In this document: positions 1 to 13,181 of the stretch, one piece after another
Position numbering within the stretch: the first letter of the stretch is position 1
How the letters are laid out: every line of letters begins with the position of its first letter
NCBI RefSeq assembly: GCF_901709675.1
Contig: NC_051090.1
Coordinates: 682,842-746,841 of the forward strand
DNA: 64,000 nt
Source of the DNA: Syngnathus acus
Taxonomy: Eukaryota > Chordata > Actinopteri > Syngnathiformes > Syngnathidae
Direction of reading: 5' to 3'
Translations under genes and position numbers: made by a program
The notes under the pieces: model-generated
Databases searched by the model: none
What the model saw: only the letters and a program-made list of their open reading frames with translations
What the model was told of the DNA's origin: nothing

Positions 1-70
1 TCATTCTCTGATGAATTGCGAATGTATTGAACGACAGCGCTGTCCATTCTTGCTCTTTGTACGTCCTCAG

Positions 71-242
71 GAAAGAGTCCCTACCTGATGTTCACTAACC
101 GCCACGAGATCCGTCGTATTGATCTACTGAAAAGCGAATACACGCAAGTAGTTCCGACACTGAAGAATGCTGTGGCGCTGGATGTTGACGTTGCCACCAA
201 TAAGATGTTCTGGAGTGATTTATATCATCACAAAATATACAG
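71..242 (+). CDS. lrp8: lrp8 exon: start of YWTD propeller in this window
   Basis: Acceptor CCTCAG before 71, donor GTAGAC after 242. It begins in phase 1 (the previous exon supplies one G) and reads [20 protein letters not shown] and then [14 protein letters not shown]. It contains one YWTD-class blade motif (FWSD). Confidence 0.92.
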
Positions 243-622
243 GTAGACACACTCACTCATAATCAAGTTTTTACTCGTTAGGAAGTAAATAAGTACAGCT
301 CTCATAGATGTAGACAGCATCGATGAAATAGATGCATCGTTACACCCCTACTTTGAAGGAGAAATATTCTGTCAATTGAATATGGCCCGGCATACCGGAT
401 GACAAGTCATTTGCGTTCTATCTGTGCGACGGCTCCACCAATATAAATGGATCCTGTTCATTTAGTTCTACTCCCAAAAGTACTGATTGCCTGCCTGCCG
501 CAGTGTATCTGCTTGGGCGTGTGTGTGTGTGTGTGTGTTTGTCAGTCACACCTGGGGGATTTTGTCACCGAACGAATGACAGTTAAGGGTGGAGAGAGCT
601 GTTTGTCCTTCACACTTACACA

Positions 623-667
<45 letters not shown>

Positions 668-3600
668 ACCCCTTCAAATGAAGTACCTATACTGTACTGT
701 TATTTGTGTGCACGCGTGCTTGTGTGTGCATGCCTATGAATAATGAGCATGATTACTGAGGCAGTAAGATTAGAGAAAGACCATATGGTTCATTTGTGAT
801 GCGAAAAGGCCCTTTGCATTACGTTTACTTTGTGCGCACACACACACACACACACACACACCCATACGTGGTCCCACTTTCCGGCACACATTTGAAATGC
901 AGAATAGTCAAATGCTTGTGGCATTGAAAATAAGGGCAAAAGCATGAAAAGCGTAAGCATTATCTTGTATGTATTACTTGAGAATCCAAATCCTATCCAA
1001 TAAAAAAGCTTTGATTCCGGAAGGATACTCTACCAACCAAACAATAAACCAACAATTCAAAGAAAAAACAATCAGGTATTCCCAAACAACTTGTATTAAA
1101 TGTAACCCTGCCTCCGTACCTCTGTTTGCATGCACATGTCAGTGTTGCATTTGGCACCCTTTAAGCAAGGATGTCTTGTCTTGTCTTGTATTGTCTTGTA
1201 TTGTCTTGTTTGATTGCCAGCCCACATGTGGAGAAGAAAATAATTCACCTTGTCTGACAGGAAAGATAGAAGGCAGGAGTATTAGGCAAAGGCCACGTAG
1301 AAGGCAAGAAGCCAGTTCCAAATAAATTGAAAAGACGCAGAGCGGAGAGTGAAAATAACAGAGGAGGAGTCTGCTTGATTTGTAAGGTGCGGATTGAGGT
1401 AGACACATTCCTTCTCTCTCTGAGCGACTGCTCCAATGAGCTTTTGATAGAGACGTTAGCTTGGCTTGCCCTTGACATCATCTGCAAACGTACGCATTTG
1501 CCCACATTGAGCCGTGTTTCAGGACCAGCGTACCAGATCCAGCAAATACCTTTGAGGGATTTATGTATGTTTTTTCTTCCCTTTAAAAACAAGATTGTTG
1601 TCGCAACATTTGCGTAAGACTTGAGCACTTCCTCCTCTCCTCTCTTCTCTTCTCTTCCATCAACCAGCGCTTACATCAACAAAGCCAACGATTCTTCGCA
1701 GCAAGTCACACTCATCGAGGCGCTCCATTCCCCCGAAGGCCTCGCCGTCGACTGGGTTCACAAGAACATCTACTGGACCGACTCGGGCAACAAGAGCATC
1801 TCTGTGGCCACGGGGGATGGCAGCAAGAGAAAAATGCTCATAGTCACTGAGCTGAGTGAGCCACGGGCCATCGCCGTTGACCCGCACCAAGGGTAAGGAG
1901 GTGACAAAGAGAATAACAAATACTCGTACTTTTGGGTGTTCGCATTATAACACCAAACAAAACAAATTACAATGTATTCACATCAAAGTTTACTCCATCA
2001 GTTCCATGGCACTGCCATGAAATACATGGATCTTCAAATGAGTTCTGCTCTGTCAGTGACACTCCAGACATTCACAATCGATTCAGGCAGATAAAACCGT
2101 GCATTAGAGTTGAATGTTTGCTGATCATTTTATAGTTCTTCAATATAAACATGAAGATTTTTATGATACACAGTAGTTCACCAGTGCTGCTCAATTGTTG
2201 TTTTGCCCCAAGACGACCCCATTTACACAGATATGAACAAGTTGATTTGATCAGCTCCTTCGTATAAATCCAATCAGAAATGTACTTTGCTTCTTTTCCC
2301 AGGTTTATGTATTGGTCAGACTGGGGCGAACAGGCCAAGATCGAGAAAGCTGGGATGAATGGAGTGGATCGCCAAGTTCTGGTGTCTGAGCATATTGAAT
2401 GGCCCAATGGAATAACTTTAGGTAAATAATATGACTTTTGAAAATTGGGATCCAGGATAATCAATCATCTTAGAACGTGACGTTATTATAGTAAAAAAGT
2501 TGAAGTGCCGTGAAGGGTTTAATGGGGAAAAAAAAAAAAAAGAAAACTAGTGGCGCTGCAACCCTTGAGCCACTATTATTGCTGTGCTTCACTTTGTGTC
2601 TGGCTCTCATCTATCAAGCTGACAAATATGGTCGGTTGAATTAATAAGCCACGCGCCGTGTTCTGTCGATACCTCCCATTATCGCTTTCAACTCCCTCCG
2701 CAGCAGCAGCCAATTTTTTCCTGCTGCTCTTACCTGTGCAGGCACAGAGTTACCACACACTGTGGAATTGTAAGGTATTATTCACTACATGTGAATAATA
2801 ATTATTTTTCACAGCGGGGCCTGCTTCCATGCCCGGAACACTTGACCAGAGCGGCGTCCGGACGGCTCTCGGCATTGTTACAATCGCATCGGTGTTTTGA
2901 TGTCACGCAAGATTGATGGCGTAGCTACTTGGGCTCAGCATTCATAAACCTCTCCCCCCTCGACGTTTGACCTCTCTCCCTTTCTCACCGTTCTCCTTTG
3001 TCCTTTTCCCCTTGGATAACGGCTCCTTCTTTCCTCCAGACTTGTCCAATAGGCGCCTCTACTGGGTGGATTCCAAGTTGCACCTGCTGTCCAGTGTGGA
3101 TTTGAATGGGGACAACCGAAGAGTCTTGCTGTCCTCCCATCACCACCTGGGACATCCCTTTGCTCTCACCCTTTTCCAGGTACACAATTAGAAATATTAA
3201 AATACGGCTATGAGTTTGGGGGGGGGAAAAAAAAATCCGTTTTCCTGGCAAGTATACAGCATGTGTTGACATCAGGCTAACCTGTAAATGAAACAGGAAA
3301 GAAAAATAAGTGGGGTGATTCAATCTGCTCAAGAAGATGGAGCGGTAAATTAGTGTGAGGCTGATGAAGAGGTTTGATAGCCCATGATAAATTCCGATCC
3401 AAAAAAAACCCCAACTCTTTAAGGCTCGAGCAGAAGAATCAATGAAACTAATTTGGAAAAATTTATTAGGCAGGAATGAGTCGGTCTGAAAGAGCCGATC
3501 TAGTATTAGACGTGTGGACGAGATCCGGTGGGGTGAAAATGGAGGGGGTGTAATGTGATCACTGAGAAGTACTTTCTCCATTCCTCCTTTTGCTGCACCC

Positions 3601-6600
3601 ACTGTGAAGATGAGAAGAAAAGAGGTGGCATTCATCATGTCCTGCTGAGCGTGTGTGTTTGTCGGTGCCAGTGTGTGCACGGGTGTGTGAGTTCATGTCT
3701 GAAGATTGATCACCCTCTGTGCTTTTTTTTTGCTCTCTCATCCGTTCTGCTTAACATATAAACCAAATTAAAGATCCCACAGTAAGCAGTTCCCCTTCCA
3801 ATAAAGCAAAGCTCCGAAAGACTCGGTGTTTTTAAAGCGAAGAAGAAAAAAAAGAAGATTTTGCATGCGATGTTCCATTTATTCACTGCAAAGATCCATT
3901 TTCGCTCCATCTTATCATATTCTGAGTTGCTGTGGAATAACAGAGGGTGATAACATCACCAAATGTGTTAATTCCTCGAGAGACAAGCATCTTCAAACTT
4001 CAAATCAGTACTGTATGTTTATTTCCTCTCTTATATTTCCAAAGGATAAGATGCTTGTTGTTTAACATGCCTCATTCCTTTCCAAACACGCGCGGGCACA
4101 ATGTGATTAACCTTTGCAGGCTGTGTCCACCTCCTGGCACCACACCAAGCCCTGAGGAAATCTAGATGCTAGCAAGGCGGAACGTCCTATTTCCTGTGTC
4201 ATCTTCAATGTCACTGAATTACTACTTGCAGTCTAGTGGGGGGGGGTTGACTCAAAAGCGCTATAGGCAAAAAATCGAAAAGACAACCTGGGAGGAATAA
4301 ATAAATAGGAATAAACACTGACAAGAGGGAAAAATGAAGGCGCTGAAGGCCACAAATGTCCCATTCCACTCCTTTCAAACAGATTTTTGGAATGAATATT
4401 CCATATGTAAATAAGTTTTGCTTTGCTTGGGTCGCGGCTTTCCTCTGATTGTGAGGTTCCCATACAGTATGTCGGCCAGATCTCTTCATTGCATTGGCTT
4501 TGTTGACATTCAGCGGGCGTCAGCACAATTGCGACCAGCTCAGAGGGATATCAATAAAACATTTGATCTGTAAGCATCTTTCAAGGCTCTCTCTCAAGAA
4601 CAATAATCCGACAATAAAACTGATATTACAAAGTACAAAACAAATACAAATGCAGAACTGTGTAGTTCAGGCGAGTAGGTGATAATGAACAGGTGTTTTT
4701 TTAATGGATTTATTTATTGCAGTCAATGAATCATTTGAATGTACTGGTCAGTCCCAGCATTTCATATTTATATATAGTATATATATATATATATATATCT
4801 CATGTCGAAATAAGAGTTGCAGACAGATGGCCGGCTTTGTTCAGAAGGTTGCTTTGGGGAAGAATCATCAAGGTTGGTTGGAACGTTCGCATCCATTCAG
4901 ATGAAATCTTTTCCCCGCAGCAAGTACAAACAAAGCTGAAGTGATAAGATGCTAGTCGAGTCTGTGCTTGTTCATGTGTAAAACGCTTGACCTGCCCTGC
5001 CCTGCCGTTCAACACACGAAGCGTTTCATTTGATCTGCTCACATGCTTTCATCCGCAGTCTTAGATTATTGACTTCTGTAGCTAGTATCTAGCGACGGCA
5101 TTACTGGTACTGATAAAAAGGAAAACATTCAGCTGTCGGGCACAGGTAGTTGTCCTCCGAGACAAAACCATTGAATGAATAAATCGGAGTCTTCATAGCA
5201 GCATGGCTGCTATTTCTTCCTTTGTGTCAGCACTACTGTCATGGAAGTCAAGGTTATCTGAAAAGGGGATGCAGCTCCTAAAGGTTACTGCAAGATCACC
5301 AATGTCCGCAACAAAGAGACGCAGGAACATAACACATACTCTGATACTCAAACCATGACAAAAATATCATATCATGGCGCAAAGCAAATAGAAGTTCAAC
5401 AGGCTGCTAAGAAGGGACACTAACCTTTCGATTTTATTGACGGTACTCAACGGTCAGTTATTTGATTATCTCTCAGCCTTTAACATTATCTGCCTGTTAG
5501 GTTTGATTTGTGACATCAAAAATAATGTTAAGCTTGTACCATCAAGGGAGGGCCTCATAGTAATCTGATTTTATCTGGGACGTATTTCTGCTTTTCTGAG
5601 GACCATTTGAAAAATCATTCTCATGCTACCCCATTGGGGAGATAGATAATTGTTGGATTGACTTTGGTAATTCTTCCGTCTAGGACCGCATATATTGGAC
5701 CGACTTGGAGGACGAAGCAATATATAGCGCCAACCGCCTGACGGGGAACGATGTGGCAAAAGTAGCAGAGCATCTGAACAATCCGCTGGATCTCGTGGTG
5801 TTCCATGAGCAAAGGCAGCCAAAAGGTAGGCCACACAAAAATCCAAGCTTTCTTTGCACAGCAGGCAGGTAGTATGTAAATAACAATAAGATACTCTAAT
5901 AATTCCGATATAGCGAAATGGACTTAACTTTGGTCAGTGTCAGCAAATAAGCTGCTGCTGCTGCTGCTGCTGCACATGAGCAGATTGGTGCTCTCCTGTC
6001 TTCCAAGATGCCTTGTTTGAGTGACAAACATTCACTTGTGTTTGTGCAGTACCACGACAATTAGAGTTCATCCAATATTTTCATGCCTCATTTCCTGCCC
6101 TTAATCAAAGCCCGCCCAAAGCACCCTTGTCAGTAGGGAATTAATTGCATTGTCTCATGATGAGTCAGCTCAGAGACATATCACGGCAATTAAACATGTT
6201 TTCTTCAAAATGCCAGCAAAAGCCCGAGAAATAACAATTCTGTTGAAAATGAGCCACTGATTTGCTGTGATGATGCGGAATTTTCAAGTCAAACCAATCC
6301 CTTCCTTTTATTCCTTGTCACTTGCCTTCAGATTTCATCATTAATACGTAAATGTCGTTGTGCAGTTGCTTTTCATCCATCTGTATGTGGCAATACCATT
6401 TGAAATCATTTTAAGAAATGAAATAATTGACCAACGTCCATTTTCCTTCACATTGCCCATCCCAAGTTTGCCTCATAAATAAAGGTCCCGTTGCTGTAAT
6501 ACTCTTCCGAGAAGGTGTGTGCAAAGCTAGCTCCCTCCCTACCTCCCTCCCGCCCTTGTTGCGTGACTGCTGTTGCTTCCTTCATCTGACTTCTCCTCCA

Positions 6601-7737
6601 TGTAGCACTCGCTCAAACAACACGTAAGAGGCGGCAACGACCACAACCTGACCTATTTCCGCTGTCTCTTCCGTAACATTTCATATTTGAGTCTTGGGTT
6701 AGGGATCGTGAATATTTCAGTATTTGAGTGTAAAAAGTTTGAAGAGCCCACTCTCAACTCCAAGCAAACGGGCTCATTGAGTTCCAGCTGTCAGCCTAAT
6801 TGAGACCAAGGGACTTTTGAATGCATTTTCAAGATTGTGGCCAACTAGTGTTTAGTTAGCGTGGATGTATAAAAGGAAATCATCATGCCTTTTCAAATGG
6901 AGAAGTCATACAACACAGAACCTGGCAACTAAAGGAGTCTCAGACATGCAAACTTCTTTTTGGTGCATGCATGCATGCTCTCCATGCTCTCGCTAAGTTG
7001 TTGCTGATTCCACTGATGCCTTAAAGTTTCTTGTACACACCACACCTGAAAAGTAGGCCTAGTAGGCTCTTTCATTTTTAATAGCGTTTCCTTCTTCCCT
7101 CATACTTTGACATTGCACCTCTGCTCCACTGGCTTTTTATAGACTCGTCTCCCTTCGTGAAAGACTGGGATTCACCCATTTTCAAATACAACCTATATCA
7201 AAATAATGAACTGGAATGACATTGTGATAGCTATTTTATTTGACCTGACACAAACGTATTGTGTGCAGCTCCAGACACCTGCAACATAGGCAGTCTTCCC
7301 AACGGTGGCTGTGAGTACCTTTGTTTAAAGGCCCCCCAGATTACAGAGCACTCCCCCAAATATACCTGTGCCTGTCCTGATGGAATGGAACTGGGACCAG
7401 ATATGAGGCGCTGTGTCACAGGTAAGTAAGTCCAGAAGTGACGTTTTGGGGTATAACATGGACACTCCAGTTAACTAAAGTTGGTTGATTTTTCGACAGT
7501 GCGCGCAAGAACAACCACAACAGCAGTTCCTACTACCACCACTACAACTACCGCAACACCCAAAAGCACACCTGTTGTCACGACAACAGTAGCGGCCACA
7601 TCCGCTCCCACTGCTGCATCTACCGCACTCGTGACCACAACCGGGAATCTGGCAACCAGCAAACTCCCCCTAAATCCCAGGGGAACCTCCACCGAGCAGC
7701 TCGGAACACCTGCTTCCACCGGTGCGCCGAGCAGTTT

Positions 7738-7775
<38 letters not shown>

Positions 7776-10700
7776 GCAGCCAGCCATGGACATCCACTCC
7801 CACAGCCCTACCGGGCCCCGTGGTTCCCAGCAGCATTCATAAAGAGAGCAACGCCAACCTGTCACACAGAGGTAAGCAGGATCGATGCAAAGCATGTTAG
7901 GTGAGCGTGTGTTGTGTTAGTGTGAGATGCTCTGCAGCCACTTTGGCTGTGACTCTTCCCTGCCCTCATCGCAGCTGGCAGCTCGACTGCCTCCCAAAAA
8001 AGAAGCCTTCCATTTTCTGTCTAGAAATCCTTTCTCTTTGGTTCTGTCTGTCTGGAGAAATCTGCACACTTTCTTTCTAGCACTCAGTGTGCTTGCTGGG
8101 TGTCCCTTATGAGAAGCATGTAACAGCACTGTCACAACTACCAAACAAGGGTCCCGACTGCTCCCTCCTCCATTCACCTGGTCTCTTTTGTCTGTCTCTC
8201 CCTGTCCCCATCCTTCCCCCCTCCAGCCCTCTAAAACTGCTTCAAATACACATCACACATTTGACCACGACTCCTAGGAAGAATATACTGCTCTATAGTT
8301 GTGTTTTTTCCTAGTCAAACAATGACAGCACTATACAAGTGCTAGAACAATGCTTGACATGACACTAAGCTTTAATCATGCTTGGAAGAAGAAAAAGCCT
8401 AGATGACAATACAAAACAAAAATGATAAAGCACTGCTAAGGAAATATCATACCAAAAAAAAAACCCACACATTTCCTGGCACTTAGTGCTCACTGCTTTT
8501 TTCTAAATTGACAGTTACACCTTTATGTTCATGGCATTCTAAATTGAAAGTTACACCTTTGTGTTCATGGCAAGATTGACTTTTCACTGGCATTGGGCCA
8601 AAAGCGTCTATGTCCCAATTTCAAATTGCTGTCACAAATTGCTCGTCACTCCATACTTGTGGGTAAGGGATTCTTTTTTATTTTGTTTAAATGCCCGTGG
8701 GTCTTCTCAGTGCTGCCAGCAGTTTTAGGCTGAGGATATAAATTGGAGGGCAAAATTGAAGGGTTGAAATATAACGTTGGAACACTGGGAAGGCAATACA
8801 TTATGCATGTAAGCCACAGGAAGAAGAAAAAGAAACAAAAATCACGAGTGCATAAAAGAAAGCATAGCAGTTGGGTACTGTTTATGAGCCTCATGATGTT
8901 GGAAAGTGATGACTAAGAACAAATACGGCAAACGTGCAAAGTTGTTTGAGGGTGACGGGGGAATGACAGAGAACGTTCCCCCCACACACGCGAAGCAAAA
9001 AATTCATTTCTCCTGTCTCAGAGGGTGTCACATCCTCACCGCATGCTCCAGATGAGCTCCAGCAGACAGAGTCAAACGTAGGGCAGGAACAAAACATGTC
9101 TCCATACCCACAGGCCCAGTATGACCATTTTTTAATTCCGTGTCAGCTGTTACATGTCCTTAGCAGCGACTGGCGTTTTCTTCTGTAGGGAGGTAAAAGA
9201 GAGCAGATGTTATGTACAGTTCAAATGCACTCCCAAAAAATGGATTTGCTCCCTTTCTACACTAAATGTGTCGAAGAGATACATTTTCATTAGGAAGGAT
9301 ACACTTTTACTTGCATCACAAATGGAGATTCATTCAAATGCAGCTGACCATAGATGACATATTTGCAAAATATCCAATCATCGAAATTTAGGCTAAAGAA
9401 GGATGAATATAGATGGATACCCTTTTACCGTTTGCTATGTTTTAAACATGATGCTTCCTTGCTGCAGCAGACTTTTCTTTCCCTTTGAGCAAGGTATTTG
9501 ATTTTGGAAATAACATTGGACTGTTGCATTTCTCTCTCTCTCTCTCTCTCGCTCTGTGTGTGTGTGTGTGTCATCTCAGCTGCGGGGGGTGATCACTACC
9601 TCATAGGCAACAACATCACAGTAGCTGTCTTGGGGATAGTCATTCCTATCGGTGAGTTCCTTTGACTGTCTAGCTGTGTTGTTTTGGCTTTTTGCTTGCC
9701 TGCTTTTCCCTCCTGGCTTTTACCTCTGTGATTTTTGTGTACCATGTGCGCGTGTGCTGTGTGTTGGCATACTTATTGAGTGTTTTTCTACCACGCGCCT
9801 GATTTAACTGCCATTCTTTCAGGTGCTTAAGTACGGAAAACCTTTGGGCCTGCCTGCGCAGATTGCCCCATTGTGACAGTTAGGCATCTTTATAAAATGA
9901 AGCTTTTTGCATTTTCAACCAATGGAAATATACAACATTCATCCATGAGCACAGTCGTCATATGAAGCTACTTTTATCCTACTTCCAAATAGCTCGTTAA
10001 ATGAGCCGCGCACGTGACTGGGGAGAATCAGAAGCGAACATTTGGATCCATATGCAAGTCACTTTGACATTTCCACTGTGAAATATATTCCACGTGGATC
10101 TCTATGGAATTTGCATGTCTCGGGAAAATTCCACAATCCACAACTTGCAGGCCTCCTTGGACTTGAATGGGTCACACCTCTTCACTGCCTACGCACTATT
10201 TCACCAGTTATGGGTTTGAAGTCAAGGCAGGAAATCTCTGTACCTGGAAAGTGCGTTAGGAATCGACTGAATATGCCCTTTAATTGGTTGGTTGAAACAG
10301 TCAACATCTATGGCTGATACCCGATGGATTGTTCATTTTCTCCAATTCTTTGCTAGTAGAGCCCCCTGGCCCCATCCATTGCTCGAGGAAGCCATTATGA
10401 GCTCGTAAGCTCATTAGTCAGCGCTGGCCTTTGTAATGTGCACATTAAGAGGGAGGATTCCCTCCCGCAAGTGGGGAATTGTCTTCATGTTTTGCCATCA
10501 CATTGGAGCAGCTGCATTAATTGACCATACAGCTTGCTCCCACTGCTATCTATCGAACTGCCATGACACATTGGAACCCAAATGTGGCACAAGCGCATAT
10601 GGAAGTAAAAAAAACGACAACAAAAAGGCGGAATTAGAATTGATTGCGATGCCAAAAATGTGCAATTCTAAAAGAAATATTTGACGTACTTTCTTATCGA

Positions 10701-11633
10701 CATCTTAGGTTAACAATTGACTTGACAGCAGGCTATTTGCTATTTTGCCCTGTCTACAATTGAGATATGAGCTCAGGCCTCCAAATTGTTAAGCCCAGCT
10801 CATCCATTGCTCCTTCTAGCCTCCTGCTAGGCAGTAAATCTGCTCATTCTGCTTTTTTGGCAGATTTGAAACATTCATTATCGTCACAGGTCCACACGGG
10901 CCGGCCGGAATCCGGGCTTCTCGTCACTAATGAACAGCGCCCGGCCGCACTTTCTCCAGGGGAATCAGCTCGACGATTATAATCAGTACTTAGGGCAATT
11001 CTGCGCTGTAATTAGACGCAAATATTCTGCATCAGACAAAAGCGGACGTTTTGTAGAGGAACAAATTGGGATGTGGAGGGCTCTCAAGGGCATGTCCACC
11101 CACCACAAGGCCTACACTATTTCCATCATTGGACAGGCTTGTGTGTATGTTGACCTTTTGAACCTGCCCATTGGACACATCTTTATGACTATTTCTTTGA
11201 GTACACATTCATGCATTGTTGCAAATGGCGCATGTGCATTCTGTGTTTCTGATTGCCCAAGGTTATGACTGCTATGTAAAATGAGGGCTCATTCTTTTCT
11301 TTTCCACATATACTACCTTTTTTGTAAAGCTAATCATTTGTTTATAGGCGGTGTGGCCTTGCGTTCTCCTTTTGCAAACGATTAGGCCAAACAGCCTTCT
11401 CGACAATCTATTTCTTGGGTATATGATTGAAAATATCAATCATTATTCAGAAATGTGTTGTCACACTGTGTAGTAAGAATATTTCAATGTGATGTCTTCT
11501 CAGCTTAATGAAAAGAATGAGCCCTCAGTACAAGAAGCGTGTTGATGTGGAAGTGCTTGGAGTGCCGCTCGCTCGCTCGCTCTGTGTCCCCTGGGCTGTG
11601 TTAACGCTCCCGCCGTGTGTTGGTTGGTGTGTG

Positions 11634-11665
<32 letters not shown>

Positions 11666-13181
11666 TGTGTGTTAAACACATGCAGTCCCTATCCTTGCCA
11701 CAGTGGTCATCGGGCTCCTTTGCACCGGCGCCTACCTGGTGTGGCGCAACTGGCGGCGCAAGAACACCAAGAGCATGAACTTCGATAATCCCGTGTACCG
11801 CAAGACCACGGAGGACGACGACGACGAAATCCATATCGGCCGTCACAGCGAGTCGGTGGGACACGTCTACCCAGCAGTGAGTGGCGGCCACAGTCAGCCG
11901 TTCGTAGCGCTTCCTCTCGGGAGCGGCGTCAGCGACAGCAACTCTCACTGGTACTCGGGGGCGCCCATGCTCTCCAGCGCCAAATGAAAGGAGGAATGGT
12001 TCAAAGGAGCCGTGCGTAGGAGTCACACAAGCCTACTAGTTGGCAGGCACACAAATCAACGCACGCACGCACGCATCGTGTTTTTGCAGTAGTCACCGAA
12101 AACGGCAAACACTTGAAGCAAGCCCTACACCATGTGACATATTTTAGCAATCCTTTCCCATCGCACTGCATCCCAGTCATTGTACTTTGTGATGATTTTA
12201 CTATTTGTTTGTGTGTCTTCCGAAAGAGATCTTATTATGTAAAAAAACATGCACTGACATATCACCTTTTTCGCTTCATGTAAAAAGGCTTAATGTCATT
12301 TTATGCCAGCAAAGCGCAACCAGCGCTGCCAACTTGTAATTCATTGGCGAAGAATATTTTGATAAGTTTCACACGCCACACGAAAGCTGACAGGCAGGAC
12401 GGACGGCCTCGGATTTCGCACCCTCAGTAGTTTCGTGTCAACTTTATCTGTTAGTGCTTAAATTGAATTGGCAGCACAAATCAGAAACAAGAGCCACCCA
12501 AAAATGGTATTTTCTGCCAGCAATAGGATAGCATCGGTGCAGTGTTGTGGCTCCAGGCCACAATTGTATACATTCAAGAGCAGCTGTGAGGTGCAAAAAG
12601 GTCGCTGGAAGAACATTCTTTCCGTGTCATATGTTGTTGTCAGAGTAGCAGTGCTTGCAGTGAAGGGCAGCCAAAAAGGATCATCGCTGGGTGGGTGGGT
12701 AGGTGGGGGATGGGATGGGATGGGATGCGATGCGATGGGACCCAAGCGCTTTCATCAGTTGCCATGGCAACACTGATTCCTTTGTGTCGCTCCAGCAAGG
12801 AAACAGGCAAACAATTTGGAATCTACAAGCACCATGAATATCTTTTCTTCACTAATGTGCTAAAAATAGTCTTGGGCGAGGAAGTGGTACAGAGGTTAAA
12901 CTTTTTGTTTTCTCGCCAGATATTGTCCTATTCTCTTGTGTGAGAGAGAGAGCCAGAGAAAGATCAGGCTGCCTTTTTGCGGGCCAAACATTTGCAGCCA
13001 AAGGCATGCATCCTCAAAACAGGGGAGACATTGAGGTCAAGCGTAGGAAGGGAAGTGGAAATTATCGACAGATAGCTGAAGCCGGGTTGTTGTTGTTTTT
13101 TTCTTTTCTACATTGGTAACATTTTTCATGTGCTGTTTGCAGCGAGTGGCACTGAGTCTGGAGGACGATGGCTATCCCTGA
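71..13181 (+). CDS. lrp8: Low-density lipoprotein receptor-related protein 8 (ApoER2), 3' part of gene
   Basis: Single-pass receptor of the LDL-receptor family. In vertebrates LRP8 binds reelin and apoE and signals through Dab1. Ten exons are visible: 71-242, 1668-1892, 2303-2421, 3040-3179, 5684-5825, 7269-7421, 7500-7871, 9580-9651, 11704-11876, 13143-13181. All have AG/GT borders and compatible phases, giving 534 complete residues plus the end of a split codon. In order they encode most of the YWTD propeller (MFWSD, IYWTD, MYWSD, LYWVD, IYWTD), a six-cysteine EGF module, a Thr/Ser-rich O-glycosylation stalk, a transmembrane segment, and a tail with NFDNPVY and the terminus [12 protein letters not shown]. 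The terminus and the [15 protein letters not shown]-type tail fit LRP8 rather than VLDLR or LDLR, as remembered from the families. The ligand-binding repeats lie left of the window. The identification is firm; the exact 3' end of the mRNA is not visible. Confidence 0.95.
447..870. repeat. CA/TG microsatellites in lrp8 intron
   Basis: TG run at about 519-539, CA run at about 621-664 and another CA run at about 836-862. Open frames across them give Thr-His or Val-Cys repeats and are not genes. Confidence 0.9.
1168..1211. repeat. TTGTC/TTGTA short tandem repeat
   Basis: Imperfect pentameric repeats (TTGTC, TTGTA) in the first visible lrp8 intron. Confidence 0.8.
1668..1892 (+). CDS. lrp8: lrp8 exon: propeller blades
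   Basis: Reads [12 protein letters not shown], then [19 protein letters not shown] and [13 protein letters not shown]. The AG|C codon joins it to the previous exon and GG|G to the next. Donor GTAAGG. It matches the LRP8 propeller closely. Confidence 0.95.
2303..2421 (+). CDS. lrp8: lrp8 exon: propeller blade
   Basis: Reads [20 protein letters not shown] and ends IEWPNGITL. Acceptor TTCCCAG, donor GTAAAT; phase 2 in, phase 1 out. Confidence 0.94.
3040..3179 (+). CDS. lrp8: lrp8 exon: propeller blade
   Basis: Reads [20 protein letters not shown] and ends HPFALTLFQ. Acceptor CCTCCAG, donor GTACAC. The exon ends on a complete codon. Confidence 0.93.
5684..5825 (+). CDS. lrp8: lrp8 exon: last propeller blade
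   Basis: Reads [20 protein letters not shown] and ends [13 protein letters not shown]. Acceptor CGTCTAG, donor GTAGGC. Confidence 0.94.
5952..5972. repeat. (CTG)7 in lrp8 intron
   Basis: Seven consecutive CTG units in the intron after the exon ending at 5825. Confidence 0.9.
7269..7421 (+). CDS. lrp8: lrp8 exon: EGF-like module after the propeller
   Basis: Six cysteines are seen in [27 protein letters not shown], the usual third EGF repeat of the LDL-receptor family. Acceptor GTGCAG, donor GTAAGT. Confidence 0.95.
7500..7871 (+). CDS. lrp8: lrp8 exon: O-linked sugar domain
   Basis: A 124-residue Thr/Ser/Pro-rich stalk. It contains TTTTTT-type runs and an in-frame AGC tract (7739-7780) coding for ten serines, an arginine and three more serines. 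Acceptor GACAG, donor GTAAGC. The Leu- and Ala-rich open frames overlapping this exon in other frames are shadows of the same triplet tract. Confidence 0.92.
8500..8572. repeat. Two-copy tandem duplication, about 40 bp
   Basis: The segment TAAATTGA(C/A)AGTTACACCT, followed by TTATGTTCATGGCA or TTGTGTTCATGGCA, occurs twice head to tail with few differences. Intronic in lrp8. Confidence 0.8.
9580..9651 (+). CDS. lrp8: lrp8 exon: juxtamembrane and start of transmembrane helix
   Basis: A 72-nt exon reading [20 protein letters not shown] and then VIPI, with acceptor CATCTCAG after a TC/GT microsatellite and donor GTGAGT. It joins in frame to VVIGLLC in the next exon, which completes the membrane helix. 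Confidence 0.9.
11566..11674. repeat. GCTC and TG/TGCG microsatellites before lrp8 tail exon
   Basis: GCTC units at about 11568-11582 and a TG/GTGC run at about 11625-11671, close upstream of the acceptor at 11704. Confidence 0.85.
11704..11876 (+). CDS. lrp8: lrp8 exon: rest of membrane helix and cytoplasmic tail with NPxY
   Basis: Reads [20 protein letters not shown] and on to [12 protein letters not shown]; the NPVY codons are at 11787-11798. In the family this motif binds Dab1-type PTB domains and endocytic adaptors. The exon ends ...GHVYPA at a strong donor (GTGAGT at 11877). A second AG at about 11685 would add residues absent from the family, so 11704 is preferred. Confidence 0.92.
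11877..11987 (+). other. lrp8: Intron-retention extension of lrp8 tail
   Basis: If the donor at 11877 is not used, the frame runs 36 more codons (starting VSGGHSQPF, ending MLSSAK) to a TGA at 11985-11987. It is GC-rich and open but resembles no LRP8 tail known to me. It could be a retained-intron isoform, or just intron. Confidence 0.35.
13143..13181 (+). CDS. lrp8: lrp8 terminal coding exon
   Basis: Thirteen codons after [19 protein letters not shown] then TGA. This is nearly identical to the conserved LRP8 terminus ([12 protein letters not shown] in human, from memory) and is in phase with the exon ending at 11876. It is too short for an ordinary open-frame scan. Confidence 0.9.
   Translation, partial: RVALSLEDDGYP

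Noticed and set aside
7471-7904. Poly-Leu and poly-Ala open frames
   Set aside because: Other frames of the lrp8 O-linked exon's AGC tract.
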